From CAVVST01 sp963750995 (GTDB lineage: Bacteria > Acidobacteriota > Vicinamibacteria > Vicinamibacterales > UBA2999), in NCBI GenBank assembly GCA_963750995.1, contig CAVVST010000002.1:1312939-1376938 (forward strand): a DNA stretch of 64,000 bases, written 5' to 3'. This document shows, in pieces, positions 28,408 through 36,681 of the stretch; the stretch's first letter is position 1, and each line of letters opens with the position of its first letter. The translations under genes were made by a program, and so were the position numbers. Below the pieces are notes generated by a model, which was given only the letters and a program-made list of their open reading frames with translations, was not told where the DNA came from and made no database searches.

Positions 28408-30066
28408 ATGACCCGCGTCAGCGTCGCAGTCGCGTTGGCATGGATCGTCGCGACCATCGGTCTAGTCGGGCAGCAACCTGCCGCCATTCAGCCGGACCAG
28501 ATCTTCCATAACGGCAAAATCGTCACGGTCGATTCCGGAAACAGCATCCACCAGGCATTCGCCGTCAAGGGCGATCGCTTCCTCGCCGTCGGCAGCAGTG
28601 CCGCCATTCGTGCCCTGGGAGGCCCCAAGACGGTGATGGTCGACCTCAACGGCCGTACCGTCGTTCCCGGCCTGACCGACAGCCATGCTCACGCATGGCG
28701 CAACGTCTTCCGGAGCTTGCAGGGCGTCGACCTCACCGGCATCACGTCGCTCTCAGAGCTGGTCGAGCGGATTCGAAGCGCTGCCGCGAAGGCGCCCGGG
28801 AATCGAACGGTCTACGCCACCGGCAACTGGATTGAGGCACAACTTCTGGAGAAGCGAGCGCCCACGCGTGCCGAGCTCGATGCGATCGTGTCGGATCGGC
28901 CATTGATCGTGTTCAGCGGGCAGGCCTCGGGCGGGGCGGGCGAACGACGAGCCTACCTCAATACCGCGGCGTTGAGGGTGGCGAGGATTACGCGGGAGAC
29001 GGCGACCGTCTATGGCGCGCGGAACTCGGTGCCCAAGGCCCCCGATGGCGAGCCGACCGGCGCGATCGTCGGTTCGACGCCGTTTCCGGTCATGACCGTC
29101 GCCGCTAGATTGATTCCTATCGACGATGTGCAAGCGCTATGGCTGCGAGCGCAGCGCGAGCTCAACGCCCAAGGCTTTACCAGCATCCGCGAACCTCAGG
29201 TGCCGGTCGAGATCATGCGGCTGTACTGGGACCTGTGGCGCGAGGGCCAGCTGACGATGCGCGTAAGCATGGGGATTGATGTCGGTGCCGGCCAGGCCGA
29301 GGAGCTCGATGACATCCTCAGACCCTGGGGTGTCGGCCCGGGCTTTGGCGATCACTGGCTTCGGTTCGACTCGGTCGGGGAGTTCGCGGTGGACGGCAGC
29401 GGGCTGATCGATTCGACCCCGGCGCTGTTCCGCCGTGGAATCCTGACCATCCATCGGCACGGCTGGCGTCCTGCTCCCCACATCGGCACCGAAGACAAGT
29501 ATCTGGACCAGGCGCTCGAGGCCTACGAGGCCGCCGACCGCGACAGGCCGATCCGTGACGAGCGGTGGATTGTCGAGCACGTTCCACAGACCCGCCCGGA
29601 CCAGATGGACAGAATGGCGCGGCTAGGCGTGACTGCGGTCGTGAATCTGGCTGGTTACCGGGAGACCGGCACGCTGATCAAGAACTATGGCCAGGCGCGC
29701 GCCGAGCGCATCGTGCCCGTGCGCGAGATGCTTGACCACCGCGTCAACGTGGTGTTCGGCAGCGATTGGTCCGACGGACCCAACAATCCGTTTGTTCCCT
29801 TCTACTACTACACGACGCGGAAGACCGAGGACGGCTCCGTGCTGGGACCAACCCAGGCGATCACCCGACAGGAAGCCTTGCGACTGCTGACGATGAATCC
29901 CGCTTACGTCACCTTTGAGGAGACAGTGAAGGGCTCGATCGAAGCCGGCAAGCTGGCCGACTTTGTGATCCTGTCCCAGGACGTGCTGACCGTGGCGGAC
30001 GACCGGGTCCGCACGACGCAGGCGCTCGAAACCTACGTCGGCGGCCGCCGAGTGTTCGCGAAATGA
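28408..30066 (+). CDS. Amidohydrolase 3 family protein (YtcJ-like), exported
   Basis: This 552-residue metal-dependent hydrolase has a leader (AVALAWIVATIGLVGQQ). Family signs are the N-terminal beta sandwich (IFHNGKIVTVDSGNS), the metal-site motif DSHAHAW (His93, His95), GNWIEAQLLEKR, the late NVVFGSDWSDG and the C-terminal GSIEAGKLADFVILSQD. YtcJ-type enzymes act on amide or cyclic bonds. The start has GGAGAACAGGT upstream. It lies directly downstream of the amidase, so the two may act in sequence on an exported amide substrate (inference). Confidence 0.9.
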   Translation: MTRVSVAVALAWIVATIGLVGQQPAAIQPDQIFHNGKIVTVDSGNSIHQAFAVKGDRFLAVGSSAAIRALGGPKTVMVDLNGRTVVPGLTDSHAHAWRNVFRSLQGVDLTGITSLSELVERIRSAAAKAPGNRTVYATGNWIEAQLLEKRAPTRAELDAIVSDRPLIVFSGQASGGAGERRAYLNTAALRVARITRETATVYGARNSVPKAPDGEPTGAIVGSTPFPVMTVAARLIPIDDVQALWLRAQRELNAQGFTSIREPQVPVEIMRLYWDLWREGQLTMRVSMGIDVGAGQAEELDDILRPWGVGPGFGDHWLRFDSVGEFAVDGSGLIDSTPALFRRGILTIHRHGWRPAPHIGTEDKYLDQALEAYEAADRDRPIRDERWIVEHVPQTRPDQMDRMARLGVTAVVNLAGYRETGTLIKNYGQARAERIVPVREMLDHRVNVVFGSDWSDGPNNPFVPFYYYTTRKTEDGSVLGPTQAITRQEALRLLTMNPAYVTFEETVKGSIEAGKLADFVILSQDVLTVADDRVRTTQALETYVGGRRVFAK

Positions 30067-30083
30067 AGGTTTCGCCGCTGTAG

Positions 30084-31184
30084 TCAGTTGGCCGGCCGGT
30101 AGGTCTTGCTGAAACCGTTCCGCGTATTCGACACGGTGAACGTCCCGTCCTGCTGCGCCGAAATCTTGAACCAGTACGCCGTCCCATTGTGCGCAGGCGC
30201 GGGCGGCGCCTGCTGTCCCTGGGGCGGCGCGACGAACGGCGACACCGGCAGCGCCGCGGGCGGTTCGTCGTACAGGTTGGCAGTAAACAACCCGGGCACC
30301 GCGTAGTCCTGGCCGGCCAGCTCCGAGAAGTGAATCTGCCACACGTCTTCCATCCCCGGCGAGCTGTAGAAGATCTTCATCGCCTCGGGCTGTCCACCCT
30401 TTCGCGTGCCGTTGTTGGTGACGATCGCGCGGGGACGCAGCGTGTGGACGAGGAATTCCGCGTTCACGTTGCCGTGACGAGCCGCGATCAGTAGATCCAC
30501 GTTGCCAATGCGGTTGTTCGGACACATCAGATCGAACTGCCGGTTGAGCGTGAGATCGCCCAGGTGGATGGTGCGGAACCGCCCGAACGTGATGACGCTG
30601 CCCACCGACTGGTCGTCTTCCGTGAGGTTGACCGTCGCCGGCGTATATCCGGCGCACAGGGCGTTGGGCATCGCCTTGCCGGCGAGCGGAGCCTGAACGA
30701 CCTGCGCCGCCGACGTCACGATCCGCCAGTCCAGGCCCTTGATCTGTAACTGGTCACCGGGCTTGGCCACCATGTGCTTCGACTTCGAGAGCTCGGCGTA
30801 TTCGCCCTTGAGGAACGCGTCGGTGCTCTCGTTGGGCTGGGCGTTGGGCCCGTGGTCGACAAAGTGTGCGATCGGAATCCGTTTCGCCAGCTCGCTGAGG
30901 CCGCCGATGTGATCGCCGTGGTAATGGGTCGTGATCAGGTGATCGATGCGCGTCAAGCCTGCGCTCTTCGCCGCGGCGGCGATGCGGTCGGCGTCGCGGG
31001 CGGCGCCGGCGCCGCCGTTTCCTGAATCGATCAACACCGATTCGCCGGACGGCGCGACGAACAGGACGGCGTTGCCCCCTTCGACGTCCACCACATAAAT
31101 ATCCAGCGTCGTCCTGCCGGTCTGTCCCGCGGCCGCGAGCGCCGTGGACAGGATGAGAGATGCTGCCAGGATGCTTGTCCGCAT
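30084..31184 (-). CDS. Exported MBL-fold (ComEC/Rec2-like) hydrolase
   Basis: This 366-residue protein has a leader (ILAASLILSTALAAAGQ) and a metallo-beta-lactamase core: LDIYVVDVEGGNAVLFV, ESVLIDSGNG, then the zinc motif HYHGDH at residues 87-92 and FRTIHLGDLT near the second site. The pattern matches ComEC/Rec2-type extracellular hydrolases. A Pro/Ala-rich linker (PPQGQQAPPAPAHNG) leads to a short C-terminal beta domain. The catalytic His and Asp residues are retained. It converges on the amidohydrolase gene with only 17 bases between the stops. Confidence 0.9.
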   Translation of the reverse strand: MRTSILAASLILSTALAAAGQTGRTTLDIYVVDVEGGNAVLFVAPSGESVLIDSGNGGAGAARDADRIAAAAKSAGLTRIDHLITTHYHGDHIGGLSELAKRIPIAHFVDHGPNAQPNESTDAFLKGEYAELSKSKHMVAKPGDQLQIKGLDWRIVTSAAQVVQAPLAGKAMPNALCAGYTPATVNLTEDDQSVGSVITFGRFRTIHLGDLTLNRQFDLMCPNNRIGNVDLLIAARHGNVNAEFLVHTLRPRAIVTNNGTRKGGQPEAMKIFYSSPGMEDVWQIHFSELAGQDYAVPGLFTANLYDEPPAALPVSPFVAPPQGQQAPPAPAHNGTAYWFKISAQQDGTFTVSNTRNGFSKTYRPAN

Positions 31185-31349
31185 ATCACCCTCCCGGTCT
31201 GAGGGCCCGATTATACAAAGCGCTGCGCCGCCGAGAGGGCGCTCTCACGCGCGACTGCGTACACGTGGTTCGTGACGGTGGCCACGTCGTCGCGATCAAG
31301 ACGATAGGAATGATTAGAGTAGACAAGCGGGTCCTTTCGGCCTTGTGAC

Positions 31350-32195
31350 TTATCTTGCAGGCGCCCGCCCCGTCATCTCTAGAAACTTCTGGTTCTCGTG
31401 GCAGATGAACTCGGTCATCTCCCAGCCGTCGGCGACGATCCGGTGCTCGACCCTGACCGTGAAAGGTCTGGTGTACGCCTTCGGGTCGTCAATCGTGACA
31501 TCGATCTCCATGTTGCCGAAGTTCACGCGCCGGAATCGCTCTGTCAGCTGTAAGGCATCTGTGTACGGGCTGCCCATCTGGTCCAACCACGCGTCGGCGG
31601 CGTTGCCGCCCTGCACTCCGCGGAAGTTGTTCGATTCCACCACGAAGGTGTCGCCCTCCCAATGGCCAACGGAGTAGCCGTGCCAGTACGGCTGCGGTTC
31701 CCCCTGCTTCGGAAGGCGCCGGCCATCGGTGTAGATCGTCCGCAATCCGTAATTCGACTCGTAGACGATCAACGTCTTGCGAGGCGTGTGGATAATTTCT
31801 CGAGGCTGCGGATCCAAGTGGTACCGAAGCGGGCCCTGCGGGAGGCAGAGCGCGTCCGGGTTGTCGTACCGCTGATTCGCGACGCGCTTCCTGGAGAGCT
31901 CCGCCGCCCACGGTTGGAACGGCAGACCCTCCGGGAAATTCACGCCGATGTTCGCGAACACCGCCAGCGGAGGACGCCCCGGCGGCGCGGTGCCCGACTC
32001 CTCGCGCCGCGGCGACACTTCCCAGATGCCTCCCATGTCCGGTTTGCCGTCGGGCGCCCGCGGCGCCGGCGCAGCGAGATTCACTCTGCCGTCGGCGCCT
32101 TTGGGAACACCCGGCGGCTCACGCCTGGGCCACTGCGCCGACACCGAAACTGAAAGGGCGGCGATCATGACCGCTGCACCGGTGAATCGCCGCAT
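31350..32195 (-). CDS. WEGDT-motif secreted protein C
   Basis: This 281-residue exported protein (leader VMIAALSVSVSAQ) is the third copy of the WEGDT-type family. It has PDMGGIWEVSPR, RTIYTDGRRLP, HGYSVGHWEGDTFVVES and IDVTIDDPKAYTRPFTV followed by EFICHEN. It is the closest of the three to the family consensus. It sits 14 bases behind a DUF6152 gene on the same strand; the gene order is reversed relative to the two pairs at 20.7-23.1 kb. The function is unknown; it is probably periplasmic, because no lipobox Cys is seen. Confidence 0.75.
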   Translation of the reverse strand: MRRFTGAAVMIAALSVSVSAQWPRREPPGVPKGADGRVNLAAPAPRAPDGKPDMGGIWEVSPRREESGTAPPGRPPLAVFANIGVNFPEGLPFQPWAAELSRKRVANQRYDNPDALCLPQGPLRYHLDPQPREIIHTPRKTLIVYESNYGLRTIYTDGRRLPKQGEPQPYWHGYSVGHWEGDTFVVESNNFRGVQGGNAADAWLDQMGSPYTDALQLTERFRRVNFGNMEIDVTIDDPKAYTRPFTVRVEHRIVADGWEMTEFICHENQKFLEMTGRAPAR

Positions 32196-32209
32196 CAGGT
32201 CGGCCTCCG

Positions 32210-32608
32210 TTACGGTTGTGGCGCGTCGCCCGCCCCCGCGAACAGACGTTGACCGCTGCTCGACACGACCACCTGGGCGTTGGCGTTCGTCGAGCCGTTC
32301 TTGGCGCGCGAGCCTTCGACCGTGACGATGTCGCCGGGTTTCAACGAAAACCGCGTCCAGCCGTTCCGCATCAGTCCGTTCGGGCTCGCGAGCTCGAATC
32401 CCCAGTTCGCGACCTTACCAGAGGCGTCCTTGACGTCGAGGTAAATCCAGGCGTGCGGGTTGGTCCAATCGAGCTTTGTCACCGAGCCTGTCAGCTTGAC
32501 AGGCTTGTCTGCGTCGAATTCGGCGGAAAACGCATGGTGCGCATCAAAGGGCCGCGACCCGGCGAGCAAGCCTGCAAGGACGAGGACACGAGCGGCCTTC
32601 GCGGTCAT
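32210..32608 (-). CDS. DUF6152 family periplasmic protein C
   Basis: The 132-residue exported protein has AHHAFSAEFD straight after its leader, then KLTGSVTKLDWTNPHAWIYL, WGFELASPNGLMRNGW and LKPGDIVTVEGS. All family landmarks (HH, NPH, the GW turn, PGD) are present. The ATG at 32608 has GAGGAGGTGCGC upstream. It is the first gene of the pair with the WEGDT-motif protein C. Compared with copies A and B the sequence is clearly diverged, so the three pairs are not recent duplicates. Confidence 0.9.
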   Translation of the reverse strand: MTAKAARVLVLAGLLAGSRPFDAHHAFSAEFDADKPVKLTGSVTKLDWTNPHAWIYLDVKDASGKVANWGFELASPNGLMRNGWTRFSLKPGDIVTVEGSRAKNGSTNANAQVVVSSSGQRLFAGAGDAPQP

Positions 32609-32748
32609 GCGCACCTCCTCGTGGACTGACGCCGCACGGGGCAAATCCTACTACGTTTCACGCGCAAGCGAGCCCGCACTTTTACGCTCGCGTGGTGGAG
32701 GCGCACCCTTCCTGATTCCTGCAGCAGCTGGAGCTCGAACGGCTCTCT

Positions 32749-33783
32749 TCAGCTGATCTCGACGAACTGGGGAAAGGCGTGCAAGGCGATGCGCAGCGCC
32801 AGGCAGATCAGCGAGAGCGCGACAAAGATGAAATAGGCGGGCTCACTCCTGGTCAGCGACAGCGTGTAGAAGACGCCCTTTTCGACCTGGTTGATGTCGG
32901 TCAGCGCCTGCTCGAGGTCGGTGGTGCGCCGGACGTTGTAGTACTTGCCGCCGGTCATCGGTACGGCAAAGGCGAGCTGTTCCGACGAATTCGACTGCAG
33001 CTCGACGCCGATCATGTAGACCCGGACGCCGTTCTTCCGCGCGCGTTCGAGCTCGATGTACGGCTCGCGGCCCGAGTTGTTCTCGCCGTCGGTGAAGAGC
33101 ACGATCACCTGCCCTCTGATCTGGTGCCCTTCCGTCTCTTTCTGCTGCTCGAAGAAGCGGATGGCGGTGGCCAGCCCTTCGCCGATCGCTGTGTAGCCTT
33201 CGTTGACGAGCGTCTGGGTCCCGGTGATCAGCATGTACTGCGTCATGCTCTCGTGGTCGAAGGTGGCGGGCGACACGAGATAGCCGTTATTGGAGAAAAC
33301 GACCAGCCCGATCGCATCGCCGGGACGCTTGCTGATGAAGTCGAGCGCGCTGCGCTTGACGGCTTCCATGCGGCTGCCGGGCGTGCCCAGCATCGCGCCG
33401 AGCCGGCCGCGCGAGGCGCCCCCGGCCGCGGCGACCGAGATCGCCTGCGCCGAGGCGGTGGGCGACGGCGCCGCGCCTGGCAGAAGCGGCTCCTCCATGC
33501 TCTGCGAGAGATCGACCACGAACATGATCTGCAGCCCGCCACGTTCCACGCGCGTCTGGGTGAACGGATACACGGGGCCGAGCAACGCGACGAGGAGGAA
33601 CCCGATGGCCGCGGCCTCGAGCAGTCGCGGCAGCCGAACGATCGGGTGGGCGCCGCCGAGCGCGTCGCCAAAGTGCGCGACGAGCGAGTGGCCCCAGTAA
33701 CGGCGTCGCCAGAACCGCCAGGCCAGCAGCAGGATGAGCGCGGGGACCGCGACGAACAGCCACTCGAGGTGCTGAAAGGCCAT
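32749..33783 (-). CDS. VWA-domain membrane protein (BatA/BatB-like), distal copy
   Basis: The 344-residue protein has two N-terminal membrane segments (WLFVAVPALILLLAWRF and AAAIGFLLVALLGPVYPF). The VWA domain follows with its MIDAS motif DLSQS at residues 91-95, VVFSNNGYLVSPAT and VIVLFTDGENNSGREPY, and a C-terminal membrane helix (YFIFVALSLICLALRI) completes the BatA/BatB layout. It is the last gene of the operon and begins two bases after the BatD-like gene stop. An Ala/Ser/Gly-rich insert sits after the MIDAS. The role is likely as part of an envelope complex assembled by MoxR. Confidence 0.9.
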   Translation of the reverse strand: MAFQHLEWLFVAVPALILLLAWRFWRRRYWGHSLVAHFGDALGGAHPIVRLPRLLEAAAIGFLLVALLGPVYPFTQTRVERGGLQIMFVVDLSQSMEEPLLPGAAPSPTASAQAISVAAAGGASRGRLGAMLGTPGSRMEAVKRSALDFISKRPGDAIGLVVFSNNGYLVSPATFDHESMTQYMLITGTQTLVNEGYTAIGEGLATAIRFFEQQKETEGHQIRGQVIVLFTDGENNSGREPYIELERARKNGVRVYMIGVELQSNSSEQLAFAVPMTGGKYYNVRRTTDLEQALTDINQVEKGVFYTLSLTRSEPAYFIFVALSLICLALRIALHAFPQFVEIS

Positions 33784-33785
33784 GG

Positions 33786-34745
33786 TCAGGTGGTCTGGAA
33801 GATCGCCCGCATCTCGTCGGCCAGCTCGCGCGCGGCGGCGGCGTTCAACTCGGCAGGATGACGCGCGTATCGCGCGGTCTCGCAGACGCCCATGACCCTG
33901 GCCGTCCGCTCCGTCAGATCAGGATTTGCGGATAGCCGTGTCATCTCGGCTCGCAGCTCGTCGGCGAGCAGTCCGTCGGTGGGCGTATCCAGCAGATAAC
34001 CGAGGTACTCCTTCAGGTCGCGATACGAGCGGCCGTAGAACTCCATCACCGTCCCGGGCTCACCGAAGTCGGAGGGTACGGACTCCAGCCACCGCGCGCG
34101 AATGGCCGCCATCGCCTTTCGCGGGTCCGGTCCCGTGCGGCGCTTCCGCCCGCGGACGATCTGCACCACCCGCCAGACGAGACCTGCGGCAAGGAGCACT
34201 GCCGCCGCCCAGCCGACGGCCGGCACGATCCAGCGGCTTCGCGGCCAGCCGCTGACCGTCACAGCGTCACGGAGTCCGGACGTCCGCGGCGGCAGCGTGC
34301 TGCGGACGGCGATGACCGGCCCGGGGATGGTCAGACTTTCCGCGGCAGCGTTGTCGCTGGCGGCAGGCGCGGAAGTGCCTACTCGTCGGAAGTAGAAAAG
34401 CGAGAGCTGCGGGATTTGCAGATCGGTGACGCCGGTCGCGTAGCTTGCCAACGTGAGATCGACGACGAGCCGCTGCCGGCCATCGGTCAACGGGATCGTC
34501 GACAGTGGTGACGCTGACGACCCGGAGCGGGTCGAGATTGATCGTGTCGGTGTCGACGTTGTCGAGGATGAACTGCACGTCGGGCTGGTGGTCCACGAAA
34601 ATCTGGTAGTGGAACTGGTCGCCCACCCAGACGGCTGTCTTCTCGAGATGCGTGGTGAATGAAATCTCGGGATTGGTGCCCGGCGTTGGGGGGACTGCGC
34701 TTGCAGCCCCACCGCGAATGCGACCCACAGCCACCCGATCCTCAT
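33786..34745 (-). CDS. BatD-like membrane protein, split by two frameshifts
   Basis: The start ATG at 34745 overlaps the DUF58 stop by four bases and opens a leader (WLWVAFAVGLQAQ). Three frames must be joined. The first gives the leader. The second (from about 34690) gives the BatD-type beta domain (KTAVWVGDQFHYQIFVDHQ, TDTINLDPLRVVSVTTV). The third (from about 34490) gives RLVVDLTLASYATGVTDLQI, a membrane helix (VPAVGWAAAVLLAAGLVWRV) and a cytoplasmic tail (MEFYGRSYRDLKEYLGYLL). In these operons BatD-like proteins present a long periplasmic domain next to the VWA proteins. Position and topology support this; sequence similarity to classical BatD is weak. Confidence 0.65.
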   Translation of the reverse strand: MRIGWLWVAFAVGLQAQSPQRRAPIPRFHSPRISRRQPSGWATSSTTRFSWTTSPTCSSSSTTSTPTRSISTRSGSSASPLSTIPLTDGRQRLVVDLTLASYATGVTDLQIPQLSLFYFRRVGTSAPAASDNAAAESLTIPGPVIAVRSTLPPRTSGLRDAVTVSGWPRSRWIVPAVGWAAAVLLAAGLVWRVVQIVRGRKRRTGPDPRKAMAAIRARWLESVPSDFGEPGTVMEFYGRSYRDLKEYLGYLLDTPTDGLLADELRAEMTRLSANPDLTERTARVMGVCETARYARHPAELNAAAARELADEMRAIFQTT

Positions 34746-35632
34746 CCTTTCTTCCGCCTTTCGAAGAGCGTCATGAGCGGATCCAGAAAGGGTTCGCCGA
34801 CCGGCAGAAACAGGCAGTCCATGCCGAGCGAAAAGAACAGGTCCCGCAACGCGGCTTTCCGGTGGTTGACGAGCGCCTCGAAGCGCGTCCGCTGCGTGGA
34901 GGACAGGCTCAACAGCAGCTCCTCCGGCCCCTCCGCCGAACGCAGCCGGATCAGGCCGCGGCCCGCCGGCAGGCGCCGCTCCAACTCGTCCTCGAACACG
35001 ATCGGGACGACATCGTGCTTGCGCGCCAGCGCCTTGAAGTCGGGCAGGTCCGTCAGTGGCGTCGCATCGGGATCGACCACGAAGTCGGAAAGAAAGAACA
35101 CAATCGCCGTGCGGCGCAGGTGACTGCGCAGGAACTGGATCGCCGGCTCGCAGTTGGTTCCATGTGACGTCTCGCGCAGGTGGTAGAGCCGTTCGATGAC
35201 GCGCCACACGTGGGCCTGCCCCTTGCGCGGCGGCTCGTACGCCTCGACTGTGTCGCTGAACGCCATGAAGCCCAGGTGACAGTTCTCGGCGGCCGCCGAG
35301 AACCCGAGCGTCGCCGCCACCTGGATCGTGCGCATCCGCTTCGACCACTTCGCGGTCGAGAACCGCATCGAGCGCGAGACGTCCACCACCAGGAACACGA
35401 CGATCTCTTTTTCCTCGAACTGCCGTTTGAGGAAGAGCTCCTGCATGCGGGCGGAGACGTTCCAGTCGACGCGGCGCAGGTCCTCGCCGATTTCGTACTT
35501 CCGGTGGCTCTCGAACTCGTAGCCGGTGCCGCGCAGGCGGCTGCGGCTCTGCCCGAAGCGCTGGCTACGGATCCGCCGCGACGCCGCCAGCTCCAGGTAG
35601 TGCAGTTCCTCGGTGAGTTCGGATGGCAGCAC
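34742..35632 (-). CDS. DUF58 domain protein
   Basis: This 296-residue soluble VWA-like protein carries the DUF58 signature YEFESHRKYEIGEDLRRVDW near residues 38-57 and the degenerate MIDAS VVDVSRSMRF, with VFFLSDFVVD later. DUF58 proteins work with MoxR ATPases and VWA membrane proteins in assembly of envelope or surface complexes. It is spaced eight bases from the MoxR gene upstream and overlaps the next gene by four bases. The length is as usual for the family. Confidence 0.93.
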   Translation of the reverse strand: MLPSELTEELHYLELAASRRIRSQRFGQSRSRLRGTGYEFESHRKYEIGEDLRRVDWNVSARMQELFLKRQFEEKEIVVFLVVDVSRSMRFSTAKWSKRMRTIQVAATLGFSAAAENCHLGFMAFSDTVEAYEPPRKGQAHVWRVIERLYHLRETSHGTNCEPAIQFLRSHLRRTAIVFFLSDFVVDPDATPLTDLPDFKALARKHDVVPIVFEDELERRLPAGRGLIRLRSAEGPEELLLSLSSTQRTRFEALVNHRKAALRDLFFSLGMDCLFLPVGEPFLDPLMTLFERRKKG

Positions 35633-35640
35633 GTGTGACC

Positions 35641-36672
35641 TTAAGGAATGGCGGTCCGGCGCAGCACTTCGGCCACGACTTCGTCGGTGCTGACACCTTC
35701 GACCTCGGCGCGGATCGTCCGCACCATCCGGTGGTGCATCACATCGGGCGCGATGAATTTCACGTCGGCCGGTGAGACGAAATCGCGGCCGCCCATGAAG
35801 GCGGTCGCCCGCGCCATCGCCAGCAGATGGTGATACGCGCGCGGCGAGATGCCGTACTGCAGCATCTCCTTGACGATGGGCAGCGCGCCCGGATGGCTGT
35901 TGCGCGTCGCCTGGCCGATGGCCACGATGTACTGGTGGATTTTGTCGTCGACGTGAACCTGGCTGGCAAGCTGGCGGATGCGCACGACCGTCTGCGGGTC
36001 GGCGACCGAGGTGATGGTCAGCTCCTCCAGCCTGGTCCTGATCATCTCGACTTCGTGCGCGGCCGTCGGGTACGGGACGCGGAGCATCATCGCGAACCGG
36101 TCGAGCTGCGCCTCGGGGAGCGCGAAGACGCCTTCCTGCTCGACGGGATTCTGCGTGGCCAGCACCCAGAACGGATCGTCGAGGTGAAACGTGTGCTCGC
36201 CAATCGTGACCTGGCGTTCCTGCATCGCTTCGAGCAGGGCGCTCTGGGTTTTCTGCGGCGCGCGATTGATCTCGTCGGCCAGGACGATGTTGGCGAAGAG
36301 CGGCCCCTTCTCGACGCGGAACTCCGAGGCGCGCGCGTCGAACACGCGCGTGCCGAGAATGTCGGCGGGCAGCATGTCGGGCGTGAACTGGATGCGCTGG
36401 AACCTGGCGTGAAAGGTTCGAGCGATGGCCGAGACGAGCAGCGTCTTGGCCACGCCGGGCGGCCCTTCGAGCAGCAGGTGCCCCGAGCCCGCCATCTCGC
36501 CGCTGCCCTTCTTGAACGAGTAGGGAATCCGGCCGAACAGGCCGATCAATACCTTGCGGATCAGATCGTCCTGGCCGATGACGACTGTGCGGACCTGCGC
36601 CTCGATGCCGTGAATGACCTCCCAGGCCCGCTCGTGCGTCAGCGCGTCAACAGTCGCCCGTTCCAAAGACAA
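35641..36672 (-). CDS. MoxR family AAA+ ATPase
   Basis: This 343-residue AAA+ chaperone-like ATPase has Walker A GPPGVAKT (70-77), Walker B with IVLADEIN (129-136), sensor 1 ATQNPVEQEG and sensor 2-type RAYHHLLAMAR. The segment EAMQERQVTIGEHTFHL is diagnostic of MoxR. It probably remodels or inserts metal cofactors into the products of the adjacent VWA and DUF58 genes. It lies in the middle of the operon (nine bases after the VWA gene), whereas MoxR is often the first gene. Confidence 0.95.
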   Translation of the reverse strand: MSLERATVDALTHERAWEVIHGIEAQVRTVVIGQDDLIRKVLIGLFGRIPYSFKKGSGEMAGSGHLLLEGPPGVAKTLLVSAIARTFHARFQRIQFTPDMLPADILGTRVFDARASEFRVEKGPLFANIVLADEINRAPQKTQSALLEAMQERQVTIGEHTFHLDDPFWVLATQNPVEQEGVFALPEAQLDRFAMMLRVPYPTAAHEVEMIRTRLEELTITSVADPQTVVRIRQLASQVHVDDKIHQYIVAIGQATRNSHPGALPIVKEMLQYGISPRAYHHLLAMARATAFMGGRDFVSPADVKFIAPDVMHHRMVRTIRAEVEGVSTDEVVAEVLRRTAIP

Positions 36673-36681
36673 CCTCGAAGG

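Noticed and set aside
32779..33861. Forward open frame of 360 codons opposite a VWA gene
   Set aside because: It is a shadow of a well-supported VWA protein; its composition is dominated by Arg, Asp and Gly.
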